DNA from: Planctomycetota bacterium
Lineage (GTDB): Bacteria > Planctomycetota > Phycisphaerae > WQYP01
Direction: 5' to 3'
Length of the DNA stretch: 64,000 nt
Assembly (NCBI GenBank): GCA_021805985.1
Contig: JAJZDN010000003.1
Coordinates: 1 to 64,000, forward strand
Shown here: positions 24,446 to 34,536 of the stretch, in pieces
Position numbering within the stretch: position 1 is the first letter of the stretch
Layout of the letters: every line of letters starts with the position of its first letter
The notes under the pieces: model-generated
Told to the model about the DNA's origin: nothing
Database searches by the model: none
What the model saw: the letters and a program-made list of their open reading frames with translations, nothing else
Made by a program: the position numbers and the translations under genes

Positions 24446-27013
24446 CTAAGACGCCGCGTCCGGCATCGGCGCTGAAAGTTGAAACCCCAGTTGCCGGGAC
24501 TCTGAAACATGCACCAGATACGCCCGGCTGATGACATCTGAAAGCATTCGTATTTCGTCCATCCATATTTTCAACAGGCGATCCAGTGGATCCCGCCGAC
24601 GATGATCATCCGCATTATCACTGCGTCCCAGGGCATTAAGATCGGCGAGTCGCATATCGGTAAGTAATCGCAGGATAATGCGTTCCGCAGTAGATAACCC
24701 GGTCCCGCCACCCTCAGGATTCAAGCTTGCCAGATGTTCCTGCAAGCGCATGAGTTGAAACACCGCAGAGCGTGGATTGCTTTCATCCGCTAAAAGCATA
24801 TCCAGCACCGGTGGAACCTGGAGGTTGGTCGTATAGCGACGACGATACGTAATAATGGAATCGGCAATTTCCAGAACCGATTCCAACAGCGGCCCTTCAC
24901 GGTCTACTACGGGTACCAGCGCTTCGGAAAGCAGCGTCAGCGTAGCCAGCACGCGCTCAAGACGCCGGCCGATATCTAAAAACCGCCAGGCATAACTGCG
25001 GGTCATGGATTCCATGGTCAAGCCGTCAAAGGCCGCAAAGGTGATAATCAACCGATCCATAGCCGGCAAAATGTCCAACAGCGCCGGCTCGAAGGTGTCG
25101 GCCCGTGGAAAATCCTCGTCCAGCCGATTGATGATCCGCCATATGTCCAGTGACATGCGATCCCGCACCAGGGCGGCGATACGATAAATGGATTGCAGCG
25201 TGGCCGGAAAGCCATTGGGATGCTTATTACGCATAAGGATATCAACGAGTCGGGCTTCCGCGGAAAATTCCTGCCCGTCCGGCTGGGTATACATGGTCTG
25301 CTTTGCCAGGGCGGAAATCAGGACAGGCAGTTCGGCGGATGCGTCAAAAGTCTGATCCATCAGGCGCATTGCAATTCCGCGCGCCAGCCGGGCGTTGGCC
25401 TGCGCCCGTTCCTCATAGCGCCCCAGCCAAAACAGATTATCCGCTACGCGGCTGGGCAAATCGCCCAGGGCACGGGAAAACGCCACTGGCTGACCCGCCG
25501 GCTGCAGAAAGCTGAAAGAATCAACCGGACCATCCGAGAGAACCCACGCATCTTTTGATCCACCCCCCCGCTGCATGGACACAATCATGGAATCGGCTGA
25601 TCCGGAAAATCTCGCCAGTCCCCCCGGCATAACACAATACCCGTCATCGACGCACGTTGCGTGGAGTCGCAAAACCACATGGCGCGGCTGGACCTGGTTT
25701 TCCACCAGCGACGGTGCTGTGGATAATGCAACGTAATGTTCGCCGACGAAAAGCGTGGGCGCTGCGATGATCTTGTTACGCAGTGTTTCAAGCTCACTGT
25801 AGCTTAATTTCCCCGCAAAAACCGGCTTATCCTGCATGGAGCTAAAAGCGCGCTTGACCACCATTTGCGGAAGATTATCCAGCACATACTTCCGTGCCTC
25901 CGCATTGCCGCACCAGAACGACTCCACCGAAGGCAACCGTAAATCCTCGCTGAACAAGCGACGGCAAATCGCCGGCAGAAACATCATCAATGCGGGGTTC
26001 TCCGCTAATCCTGATCCCAAGGCATTGGCCACGGCTACATTTCCGCAATACAGCGCCTGCACCAGGCCGGAAACTCCCAGGGCGGAATCGGCACGCAATT
26101 CAAGAGGATCACAAAAATCATCATCTTGCCGTCGAAAAATCACGTCCACGCGTTTCAAGCCACCGAGCATTTTCAAATAAACGTAATTATCGCGTACCAC
26201 CAGATCCGCACCTTCCACCAGGGTGTAACCCAGATATCGAGCCAGATACGCATGTTCAAAATACGTTTCGTTATAAGGCCCCGGCGTCAACAGCACGATG
26301 CGCGGATCCTCGCGATTCGAGAGAGATTGAAGCGTTTCGCGTAGGCGGCGAAAAAAAGTAGCCAGACGACTGACCCGGCAATCTCGAAACACATCCGGCA
26401 GCGCCCGGGAAATTACCATGCGGTTTTCCAAGGCGTAACCTGCACCGGAGGGTGCCTGGGTTCGGTCAGTCAGTACGACAAACCGTCCGTCGGCACCGCG
26501 TCCCACATCGGCAGCGTAGGTATGCAAACGCCGTGCGCCGGGAACCATCACACCGTGCAGCGGCCGGAGGAATGAATCTTGGCCAAAGACTAACTCAGGT
26601 GGAATAATTTTTTCAGTAAGCAAATACTGTGGGCCGTAAAGATCATCCAGTATGGCGTCAAGCAGGCGGGCACGCTGGGCGATTCCCGCCTCCAACTCCG
26701 CCCAGTGCGCAGCGGAAAACACGACGGGAAGTGAATCCAGATGCCAGGGGCGGTCCATGCCGGCCGGATCGCCGTAGACGTTGTAGGTCACGCCATTGTC
26801 ATGAATGAGCTGCCGGGCGGTTTCCCAGCGATGGTGCAGCTTTTCCGGCCCCAGATCATCGAGGAGATTCAAAAACATCTGCCAATGGGGCCGCACGGCC
26901 CCATGCGCATCAAGCATTTCATCATAGTGGCCCGGCGAAGGACCATACGAGGTATACAATCCGGTATTTACGAAATGCCGGGGCAGCACAGCCTGTTGTT
27001 CTTGAAGCGTCAT
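24446..27013 (-). CDS. Fused circularly permuted ATP-grasp + alpha-E protein
   Basis: An 855-residue fusion. Residues ~1-510 are a permuted ATP-grasp ligase domain: YGDPAGMDRPWHLD, VLTDRTQAPSGAGYALENR, VLTPGPYNETYFEHAYLAR, RVDVIFRRQDDDFCDPLELR, ALGVSGLVQAL, VVKRAFSS, VMPGGLARF, GGGSKDAWVL. After a short linker, residues ~525-850 are an alpha-E helical domain (SRVADNLFWLGRYEERAQANARL, RLLTDMRLADL). The permuted ATP-grasp enzymes are expected to form carboxylate-amine bonds; alpha-E may be a partner or peptide carrier. The same two modules occur as separate genes at 34142-31630. The product is unknown. Confidence 0.93.
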   Translation of the reverse strand: MTLQEQQAVLPRHFVNTGLYTSYGPSPGHYDEMLDAHGAVRPHWQMFLNLLDDLGPEKLHHRWETARQLIHDNGVTYNVYGDPAGMDRPWHLDSLPVVFSAAHWAELEAGIAQRARLLDAILDDLYGPQYLLTEKIIPPELVFGQDSFLRPLHGVMVPGARRLHTYAADVGRGADGRFVVLTDRTQAPSGAGYALENRMVISRALPDVFRDCRVSRLATFFRRLRETLQSLSNREDPRIVLLTPGPYNETYFEHAYLARYLGYTLVEGADLVVRDNYVYLKMLGGLKRVDVIFRRQDDDFCDPLELRADSALGVSGLVQALYCGNVAVANALGSGLAENPALMMFLPAICRRLFSEDLRLPSVESFWCGNAEARKYVLDNLPQMVVKRAFSSMQDKPVFAGKLSYSELETLRNKIIAAPTLFVGEHYVALSTAPSLVENQVQPRHVVLRLHATCVDDGYCVMPGGLARFSGSADSMIVSMQRGGGSKDAWVLSDGPVDSFSFLQPAGQPVAFSRALGDLPSRVADNLFWLGRYEERAQANARLARGIAMRLMDQTFDASAELPVLISALAKQTMYTQPDGQEFSAEARLVDILMRNKHPNGFPATLQSIYRIAALVRDRMSLDIWRIINRLDEDFPRADTFEPALLDILPAMDRLIITFAAFDGLTMESMTRSYAWRFLDIGRRLERVLATLTLLSEALVPVVDREGPLLESVLEIADSIITYRRRYTTNLQVPPVLDMLLADESNPRSAVFQLMRLQEHLASLNPEGGGTGLSTAERIILRLLTDMRLADLNALGRSDNADDHRRRDPLDRLLKIWMDEIRMLSDVISRAYLVHVSESRQLGFQLSAPMPDAAS

Positions 27014-27053
27014 ACACCTTTCAACTATACATGATTGTTCCGATTGTTGTATA

Positions 27054-30000
27054 TCATTTTTGCTGCGGGCATCGCCGCAGGTCCAGGGTCAAGGGAAACT
27101 CCCGCGAGTGGTCAACCTTACGCGGCCGAAGCACACCCGGCGTGTGACCGAACTTGACAAAACGCGCCATCCGCCGCGATTCAGCTTCAAAAGCATTGAC
27201 CGGAAATTGATCAAACGATCGTCCTCCGGGGTGCGATACATAATAAGTACAGCCTGCAACCGCCTGGTCATTCCAAGTATCCACCACATCGAAAACCAGC
27301 GGGGTGTGAACTCCGATTGTCGGATGCAGGCACGCTCCGGGCTGCCAGGCCCGGTAGCGCACTGCCGCAATAAATTCTCCGTTTCGACCCGTCGCATTCA
27401 GCGGCAACACCACGCCATTAACCGCAAGTATATGCCGCGAGCTGATCAAACCCGAGGCTTTTACCTGCAGGCGTTGCAGCGATGAATCCACATAGCGCAC
27501 CGTGCCGCCCGCGCCAGGCTCTTCACCCAGAACATTCCAGGGTTCGATCGCCTGCCGGAATTCCAACGTCATACCGCCGGCGGCAACGGATTCTATTTCC
27601 CCCAGCAAAGGAAAGCGGAACTCAAAATGCGGGGTAAACCAATCCGTATTCAGCGCAAAGCCCGAAGCGGCAGTATCCCCTAGTACGTCATTAAAATCAT
27701 CGGCGAGATAATGCGGCAGCATGAACCGATCATGAAGTTCCGTGCCCCATCGCACCAGCGGTGTGTCGTAGGGCGTTTCCCAGAATCGGGCAATCAGCGT
27801 ACGCAAAAGCAGTTGCTGCGCCAGAGACATCCGCGGGTGCGGCGGCATTTCGAATCCACGGAATTCTACCAGCCCCAGCCGTCCGCTGGAGGAATCTGGC
27901 GAATAAAGCTTGTCAATACAGAATTCCGCCCGGTGCGTATTGCCCGTTAAATCAATTAATAAATTCCTGAAAATTCGATCCACCAGCCACGGCGCAGCAT
28001 TCACGCCCTGCTGGCGCGCCATTTCGTTCAAAGCAATTTCCAGTTCATACACCATTTCCGGGCGGCCCTCATCCGCACGGGGAGCCTGACTTGTCGGACC
28101 GACACACAGCCCGGAGAACAAATACGACAGCGACGGATGATTGTGCCAATACGCCACCAGACTCTTCAGCAAATCTGGCCGACGTAAAAACGGTGAATCG
28201 CCAGGCGTGGCACCGCCGATGACAATATGATTCCCGCCGCCGGTACCGATGTGCCGGCCATCAAGCATAAACTTCTCTGTGCCCAGGCGGGAAAAATGGG
28301 CGTCTTCATATAGCCCCGTCGTAACACTGACCGCCTCCTGCCAAGTTTTCACTGCGTGCACATTGACTTCAATAACCCCGGGGTCAGGGGTTACTTTCAT
28401 GTGGGCCACGCGCGGATCATCCGGCGGCGTATAGCCTTCAATAATCACGGGAGTTTTGAGCTCCGCAGCAGTATCTTCGATTCGCGCCAGCAGTTCAAGA
28501 TAATCTTCGATATAGTGCATGGGGGGCATAAACACGTGAAGCGTACCATTTCGCGGCTCCACACAAATGGCCGTGCGCACCACATACGGTGCCGACTGCC
28601 CGAGTTCCGGCTTCTGCGAGGGATTTTCTGATAAGCGCGCTCGGTATTGTGCCAAGGCCAGGGAACTGCCTTCTTCCGCATCCTTCCATTGCTGTTCACG
28701 CAAATTTGCCTGACGTTCCGGTTCGGGCGTTCCAGGTCGATATTGCTGACCGTCATGCACATCAGGTAATTCTGGCAAGTCCTGCATGGGGTCACGCGGA
28801 TAACACTGCGGATACTGGCTCTCGGCAACCCAGGGAAGCGAATCCAACGCAAGGCGCAATCCCATGGGGGAATCACCGGGAATTAAATACAGCCGCTCCG
28901 GCCGCAGGAACCAGGCCCCGGTTTGCCAGATTCCCTCACCTGGAGCGCCAATGGGCCTTACCGGAAGAACGTAGCCAACAATCTTATCCAGACCCTGTTC
29001 AAATATTTTCGCCATGCGCAAGCGGTCTTCGGGGTTTTTGAGATTATTGTTAAGCGGATCAACATTGACTGGCAACCGTCTTTCTTTCCCCAGGTAATGC
29101 CAGACATCTTCATAACCCGCCAGGGCATGAGAAAACGTGACATCGCCTTGCAGCCGATCCGTCAACTTCTGTAAAAACGTCCGCGCGGTAACATCGGTAT
29201 GATGATGTTGATCGACACCATCGGCGATCAGCGTTGGATCATTCCAGATCGGCCGGCCATCTTTACGCCAGTAACACGCCAAGGCCCATCGTGGCAACGA
29301 TTCTCCCGGATACCACTTGCCTATGCCATAGTGCAACAGGCCGCCCTGACCAAAGCGGTGGTGCAGCCGCTTGATTAACTCCCCGGCCAACTGCCGCTTG
29401 TGCGTCCCTTGCGCGGTGGTGTTCCATTCCGGAGCATCGACGTGATCAATCGCTACAAACGTCGGTTCTCCCCCCATCGTCAAACGCACATCGTGCTTTA
29501 CCAGGAAGGCGTCCACCGTATGCCCCATTGATTCAATGCTTTCCCATTGTTCTTCCGTATAGGGTTTGGTCACGCGCGGATCTTCCCGCACGCGCCGGAC
29601 CGACATACTGAACTCAAACTCTGCCTCACATTCATCCACCGCTCCGGAAATGGGTGCTGCAGATGATGGCTCGGCCGTGCAAGCCAGCGGGATATGACCC
29701 TCACCAGTAAATAAGCCGCTGGTGGCATCCAGGCCAACCCAGCCTGCGCCGGGCAGAAATACTTCCACCCACGCATGGAGATCTGTGAAATCCGTTTCCG
29801 TACCAGAGGGCCCATCCAGTGATTTAACATCGGCTGTTAATTGGATCAGATATCCGGAAACAAAGCGGGCCGCCAGGCCGCAATGCCGAAATAAATTCAC
29901 CAGCAGCCACGCGAAATCTCTGCATGATCCGGTCCGCAGCGCCAGCGTCTCTTCCACGCTTTGTATGCCGGGTTCTAATCGGATGAGATATTTGAGCAGG

Positions 30001-30461
30001 TGATTGATTTTTGTATTTATTTCCACCAGAAAGTCCTGGGATCGCACATCTTTGCGTTGGCAGGATTTCAGCAGCTCTTTTAACAACGGGCCAGGCTCTG
30101 TAGTTTCCAGGTAGGGCACCAGCTCGCGTTCCAAAACCGGGTCGTACGTGAAGGGATACATTTCTGCATCCGGTTCAAGGAAAAAATCAAAGGGGTTAAT
30201 CACCGTCATTTCCGCGACCAGGTCCACTTCCACACGGAATTCTCTGGTAAGTTCCGGAAAAACCAGCCGAGCCTGATAGTTGGCATACGGGTCCTGCTGC
30301 CAATTGACAAAATGTTTCGCCGGCAACACGCGTAGCGAATAACTTCGAATCGGAGTGCGTGTGTGCGGTGCCGGGCGCAGACGCACCACTTGGGGCGATA
30401 AGGTAACGGGTCGATCATAGCGATAGTGTGTGACATGGTTCAGGGCGACAAGAATGGCCAT
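27054..30461 (-). CDS. Transglutaminase fused to DUF2126
   Basis: A 1135-residue cytoplasmic protein. Residues ~1-290 are a transglutaminase unit with N-terminal beta domain (NHVTHYRYDRPVTLSPQ) and catalytic Cys in RTGSCRDFAWL, His in TDLHAWVEVFL and Asp in GLDATSG. Residues ~300-1120 are DUF2126: VRLTMGGEPTFVAIDH, KWYPGESLPRWALACYWRKDG, GYVLPVRPIG, then GTGGGNHIVIGGATPGDSPFLRRPDLLKSL (seen as GTGGGNHIVIGG and SPFLRRPDLLKSL), and an FEMPPHPRMSLAQQLLLR block. DUF2126 may itself be a ligase- or peptidase-like catalytic unit; its function is unproven. It starts 111 bases after the transglutaminase A gene. Confidence 0.93.
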   Translation of the reverse strand: MAILVALNHVTHYRYDRPVTLSPQVVRLRPAPHTRTPIRSYSLRVLPAKHFVNWQQDPYANYQARLVFPELTREFRVEVDLVAEMTVINPFDFFLEPDAEMYPFTYDPVLERELVPYLETTEPGPLLKELLKSCQRKDVRSQDFLVEINTKINHLLKYLIRLEPGIQSVEETLALRTGSCRDFAWLLVNLFRHCGLAARFVSGYLIQLTADVKSLDGPSGTETDFTDLHAWVEVFLPGAGWVGLDATSGLFTGEGHIPLACTAEPSSAAPISGAVDECEAEFEFSMSVRRVREDPRVTKPYTEEQWESIESMGHTVDAFLVKHDVRLTMGGEPTFVAIDHVDAPEWNTTAQGTHKRQLAGELIKRLHHRFGQGGLLHYGIGKWYPGESLPRWALACYWRKDGRPIWNDPTLIADGVDQHHHTDVTARTFLQKLTDRLQGDVTFSHALAGYEDVWHYLGKERRLPVNVDPLNNNLKNPEDRLRMAKIFEQGLDKIVGYVLPVRPIGAPGEGIWQTGAWFLRPERLYLIPGDSPMGLRLALDSLPWVAESQYPQCYPRDPMQDLPELPDVHDGQQYRPGTPEPERQANLREQQWKDAEEGSSLALAQYRARLSENPSQKPELGQSAPYVVRTAICVEPRNGTLHVFMPPMHYIEDYLELLARIEDTAAELKTPVIIEGYTPPDDPRVAHMKVTPDPGVIEVNVHAVKTWQEAVSVTTGLYEDAHFSRLGTEKFMLDGRHIGTGGGNHIVIGGATPGDSPFLRRPDLLKSLVAYWHNHPSLSYLFSGLCVGPTSQAPRADEGRPEMVYELEIALNEMARQQGVNAAPWLVDRIFRNLLIDLTGNTHRAEFCIDKLYSPDSSSGRLGLVEFRGFEMPPHPRMSLAQQLLLRTLIARFWETPYDTPLVRWGTELHDRFMLPHYLADDFNDVLGDTAASGFALNTDWFTPHFEFRFPLLGEIESVAAGGMTLEFRQAIEPWNVLGEEPGAGGTVRYVDSSLQRLQVKASGLISSRHILAVNGVVLPLNATGRNGEFIAAVRYRAWQPGACLHPTIGVHTPLVFDVVDTWNDQAVAGCTYYVSHPGGRSFDQFPVNAFEAESRRMARFVKFGHTPGVLRPRKVDHSREFPLTLDLRRCPQQK

Positions 30462-30572
30462 AAGTTTGAAACTCCGAGACTGCTGGTTTTATTGACATTT
30501 GTTTTGCCCGCCGCGCATCAACAGTTTTTGATAGTAAAGTTCTGTTGGGGCCGCAGGTCTCTGGTGATGCAG

Positions 30573-31544
30573 CTATTGCTGTTGCTGCTGTTGTTGTTGA
30601 ACCTGCTCTTCCAAGATCCAGGGCACGACGCCCCCGCGGCCGGTGCTGCCGAAAATCGGGACGTTCAACGAAGAAGTTCGCTCGCCCACAAGGTTACCGG
30701 CAATCTCGGGTAAATCCATGGTATGCACCTCAACTTTCATGGTTTCCGTTGCGTTACCACGGTAGACGCCTTTATGGGGCGGAACGTCGTTGTAGTGCCG
30801 CCCCACCGCCATTTTTACAAAATTATCTTTTACTTCACAGTTGTTGGTCGGGTCGTAGCCCATCCAGCCGCTGCTGGGAAAATAAAGTTCACACCAGGCA
30901 TGAGTTTCCGCGGCTCCCCGGAATTGCTGATTTCCGGCATGAATAAAACCACTGACATACCGCGCTGGAATGTGCAGCTTACGGGCCAGACCGATCATCA
31001 GGTGGGTAAAATCCTGGCAAACGCCGCGCCGGTGCTCCAGCACTTCTGCGATGGTACTTGATGCACTGGTGATACCTTTTTCGTATACAAATTCCGCATG
31101 GATCTTATCCATGATATTTAAGGCAACCCGGGCCAACGATTCCCGGCCGGTGGGCTTAATTTGCTGGGCAAGTTCCGTTAACGCCGGACAATCCACTACC
31201 GGCGCGTCGAGTCGCAGCATATCAAAAAGACTGTGGTCCGTGGGCACGCTCGGCGGCCACATATCCGCAGAATGCAGAGTCTCGCGGGAACGACCATAGG
31301 TTTGCACCACACTAACCGCCGAGATTTTAACACTGCGGTGCAGTTTGTTAATGGCAAAGGTATGAACCGTATTGCCCAGCCAGTCAAAATAGCTGTGTAC
31401 TTCCGAAGCCGGCCCGATGCCCAGTACAAATGACAAACGATGCTGCAATCTTTCCTGCCGCGGGGCCATGCGCAACTCCATGACCGTTTCACTGATCAAA
31501 GCGGAATAATCCAGTTCGGTAATATGCGTAACCTGAACGAGCAT
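30573..31544 (-). CDS. Transglutaminase-like protein A with polyglutamine tail
   Basis: A 323-residue protein of the same type as transglutaminase B, with N-terminal beta domain and the triad Cys in RRGVCQDFTHL, His in AETHAWCELYFP, Asp in GYDPTNN. It is followed by a C-terminal tail QVQQQQQQQQ made of mixed CAA/CAG codons, not part of the family. Cytoplasmic; no signal peptide. It sits between the alpha-E gene (86 bases upstream) and the DUF2126 fusion. The two transglutaminases A and B are only moderately alike, so they are old paralogues with probably different roles. Confidence 0.92.
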   Translation of the reverse strand: MLVQVTHITELDYSALISETVMELRMAPRQERLQHRLSFVLGIGPASEVHSYFDWLGNTVHTFAINKLHRSVKISAVSVVQTYGRSRETLHSADMWPPSVPTDHSLFDMLRLDAPVVDCPALTELAQQIKPTGRESLARVALNIMDKIHAEFVYEKGITSASSTIAEVLEHRRGVCQDFTHLMIGLARKLHIPARYVSGFIHAGNQQFRGAAETHAWCELYFPSSGWMGYDPTNNCEVKDNFVKMAVGRHYNDVPPHKGVYRGNATETMKVEVHTMDLPEIAGNLVGERTSSLNVPIFGSTGRGGVVPWILEEQVQQQQQQQQ

Positions 31545-31629
31545 TCAATAAAACTCCAAAACACCACTTCTGTCGCGCCGCAGGCGTTGGTTCGATTTCA
31601 GCAACCCGCCGGCCTGGGCACCCATCAAC

Positions 31630-32703
31630 TTATCCCCTGACCAATTCCATACGCGACGCTTCCTCGCCGGAACGCATCAGCCATTGCTCCTGCACCGCGA
31701 TAGAAGCATCGGCGGCAGAGTTGCGTATCTGTTCTAGAAACGCCAGCAGCCCTTTATCCTGGGTGGCTGCGGCGCGGGAATATTGAAGTTCCGCAAACAA
31801 TCGTCCCAGCCGGCGTTGCGCGTCGCGTCCGGCGTCCGCCGCCAGAACGGATCGAATCCGATCCACTGCTTCAAGGGCATGTTGAACACAGAAATGAACA
31901 CTGCGCGGGAATGTTGGCTCAAAAAGTATAAATCCCGCCACCAGACCAGGATCAATTTCACCCACATTGGCGCGGCGAAATGCTTCAATGGAACAGCAGG
32001 ATCGCAAAATCGCCATCCATTGAATCACGCGCGCCGCCGGATCCAGTGAGACTACAGTATCCAGACGTTGCAATCCCTGATACTTCGCCAGCAGGATACG
32101 ACAGGTCATATCCGCGCGTTCGAGATATTTAGAAAGCTGAATAAACAGCCACACTTGTCCGTGGTCAATGGTTTGATCCGCCAGCCCCTGCAGGAGCAGA
32201 GAACCCGTGAGCATCTGTCGGAAAAATTCTTGCGGCGAGTCATCAAAACGCGCCACAGCGTCATCGGCTTTCAGCGACCAGTACAGCGTATTAAGCTGTT
32301 CCCACATTTCGTTGGAAATACTTTCGCGGATGGATCGGGCATTCTCCCGCGCCTTGGTCAGACAACTCATCAGACTGATGGGGTTGGACGCATCCAGGGC
32401 CATGTATTTTGCTACACCCATCAGGGCCTGAATGGGCGTCTGCTCCGGCTTTACCAGCTCGGGCAACATATGTTCCTGCCATGTGATTTTCAGCACATCC
32501 ACCACAGCCTGATGTGAAAGATCCGGCTCCAATTCCTCCGCACCGGTTAAGGAATCCACACTGACCATCAGAATCCGCGCAATATGTTCAGCGCGTTCCA
32601 TGTACCGGCTCATCCAATAACTGGCGTCCGCAACGCGTGCCAGAAGAGCTCGCGGTAAACGCGGAGCCGACTCCGAAGAAGGTAATAATGCCGCACGACT
32701 CAT
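31630..32703 (-). CDS. Alpha-E domain protein
   Basis: A 357-residue all-alpha protein (DUF403 family). Blocks: [67 protein letters not shown] and [20 protein letters not shown] (cited in parts). The ATG lies in the ATGA overlap with the ATP-grasp stop codon, so the two are translationally coupled and probably form a complex. No enzyme activity is known. The alpha-E part of the 855-residue fusion is its paralogue. Confidence 0.92.
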   Translation of the reverse strand: MSRAALLPSSESAPRLPRALLARVADASYWMSRYMERAEHIARILMVSVDSLTGAEELEPDLSHQAVVDVLKITWQEHMLPELVKPEQTPIQALMGVAKYMALDASNPISLMSCLTKARENARSIRESISNEMWEQLNTLYWSLKADDAVARFDDSPQEFFRQMLTGSLLLQGLADQTIDHGQVWLFIQLSKYLERADMTCRILLAKYQGLQRLDTVVSLDPAARVIQWMAILRSCCSIEAFRRANVGEIDPGLVAGFILFEPTFPRSVHFCVQHALEAVDRIRSVLAADAGRDAQRRLGRLFAELQYSRAAATQDKGLLAFLEQIRNSAADASIAVQEQWLMRSGEEASRMELVRG

Positions 32704-34142
32704 CGCTTATTCTCCGATTCAAGGACCCATGTATCTTTGCTGCCCCCACCTTGTGAACTGTTCACCACCAGTGAACCTTCCCGCAACGCCACGCGCGTCA
32801 GGCCACCAGGCATAACGGCGATTTTTTCCCCATAAAGAATGTAAGGCCTAAGATCAATCCGCCGGCCCCGCAGGGCACCATCCACCAAACTTGGCTGCTG
32901 ACTTAACTGCACTACCGGCTGCGCAATAAAATTTCTCGGGTTATCCCGAATCTTGCACGCAAATTCTTCGCGCTCGGCCGGGGCGGCCTGATGGCCCATT
33001 AACATGCCATACCCGCCGGCCTCATTGGTGGCTTTGACCACCAGTTGATCCAGGTGTTCCAGTACATATTTGCGATCATCCGGGCGGCTGCAAATGTAGG
33101 TCGGCACACTTTCCAAAATAGGCTCTTCCGCCAGATAAAAGCGGATCATATCCGGGACAAATGGATAAATAGCTTTGTCGTCGGCCACCCCCGTTCCCAC
33201 GGAATTCGCCAGTGCCACATGCCCCAGTCGGTACACATTCATCAGCCCTGCCACCCCCAGCATGGAATCAGGTCGAAAGCACAGCGGATCAAGAAAGTCA
33301 TCATCCACTCGGCGGTAGATAACATCCACCCGCCGCAGGCCTGCTGTGGTGCGCATGTAAATGTAATTATCTTCCACCAGCAGATCTCTGCCCTCTACGA
33401 GTTCCACACCCATTTGCCGCGCCAGAAAACTGTGCTCAAAATACGCGGAATTAAATACGCCGGGCGTGAGCACAACAATGCAGGGATCATCCACTTCCGG
33501 CGGGGCCAGGTGCTTAAGACACCGCAATAAATTATGCGGGTAATCTTCAATCGGACGTACCCGCGCCGTTTGAAACAACGCCGGGAAAACCCGTTTCATG
33601 ACCGCCCGGTTTTCCAGCACATAACTTACACCGCTGGGCGTGCGGCAGTTATCTTCCAAGACCAGATAATTGCCCTTTTCATCGCGGATTAAATCCGTCC
33701 CGCAGATCGTGATATAAATATCCCGCGGGATATTCACACCGATCATTTCGCGCCGGAACATCTTGGCACCGTAAATTAATTCGGCGTCAATGATCTTTTC
33801 ACGCAGAATATCCTGCTTGTGGTAAATATCGTGGCAGAAGAGGTTTAACGCCGTGATGCGCTGAATAAGGCCGCGTTCCAGATGCGCCCATTCTCGGCCG
33901 GGGATAATGCGGGGAATTAAATCAAACGGAAATATTTTTTCCACGCCCAGGGTATCTTTATACACCGTAAAGGTGATACCCTGATTGCGAAAACACGTAT
34001 CCGCCATGCGGCTACGGTACTGCAAAGCCGTCATTCCCAGGTCATGGACCCGGGAATACAACGCGTCATAGTGTGGCCTTGGACAATCAGGCTTCTCGAA
34101 CATTTCGTCGAAAAGCCCGCCAATCTCATAACCCTGAAACAT
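32700..34142 (-). CDS. Circularly permuted type 2 ATP-grasp protein
   Basis: A 480-residue stand-alone ligase domain and the first gene of the seven-gene cluster. Blocks: [61 protein letters not shown] (in parts), [71 protein letters not shown] 34142 with AAAGGG nine bases upstream is preferred to the longer TTG frame from 34160. Substrates are unknown; the family is predicted to join a carboxylate to an amine using ATP. It shares the ATGA overlap with the alpha-E gene. Confidence 0.93.
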   Translation of the reverse strand: MFQGYEIGGLFDEMFEKPDCPRPHYDALYSRVHDLGMTALQYRSRMADTCFRNQGITFTVYKDTLGVEKIFPFDLIPRIIPGREWAHLERGLIQRITALNLFCHDIYHKQDILREKIIDAELIYGAKMFRREMIGVNIPRDIYITICGTDLIRDEKGNYLVLEDNCRTPSGVSYVLENRAVMKRVFPALFQTARVRPIEDYPHNLLRCLKHLAPPEVDDPCIVVLTPGVFNSAYFEHSFLARQMGVELVEGRDLLVEDNYIYMRTTAGLRRVDVIYRRVDDDFLDPLCFRPDSMLGVAGLMNVYRLGHVALANSVGTGVADDKAIYPFVPDMIRFYLAEEPILESVPTYICSRPDDRKYVLEHLDQLVVKATNEAGGYGMLMGHQAAPAEREEFACKIRDNPRNFIAQPVVQLSQQPSLVDGALRGRRIDLRPYILYGEKIAVMPGGLTRVALREGSLVVNSSQGGGSKDTWVLESENKR

Positions 34143-34536
34143 AGAAGCCAGCCCTTTCAACCTCGGACCAGCCCCCGCCGGAATTCATTATGCGCCATAT
34201 CCCCCCTAAAAATCAACCTCCCCCAAGCACTCCCCCGCAGCTGCAGGCGAGAAGTTGCCTGCCTGTTAGTATTCTGTGCGGCGCAGGTTTGCTGGAGGAA
34301 TGAAAAAAAGCCCTGAATAATAGACTTAAACAGCACCTCAACGTCCGCATATATCTCACACTTTTGCTTATTGCCATGGCACGCGACTGATAACAATCGA
34401 ACCGGGAAACCTGACGCTTTTTTCTTACCCATGACCTATCGGTGATCCGATTCAAAAGATGTTGTTACTCGCCGGCGACCATGCCTTTGGTCGCCAGAGT
34501 TATCCGGGCCCTTGCGCCCCCTTACGGAGCCTGCCG
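34143..34536. other. Divergent intergenic region between ATP-grasp cluster and PEP-CTERM protease
   Basis: About 390 bases between two divergent genes must hold promoters for both. The middle is AT-richer than the flanks. I see no unambiguous -35/-10 pair and no small gene with a ribosome site. Confidence 0.4.

Noticed and set aside
30540-30605. CAG/CAA-type triplet run considered as an independent microsatellite element.
   Set aside because: It is in frame at the 3' end of the transglutaminase A gene and is explained as its poly-Gln tail.
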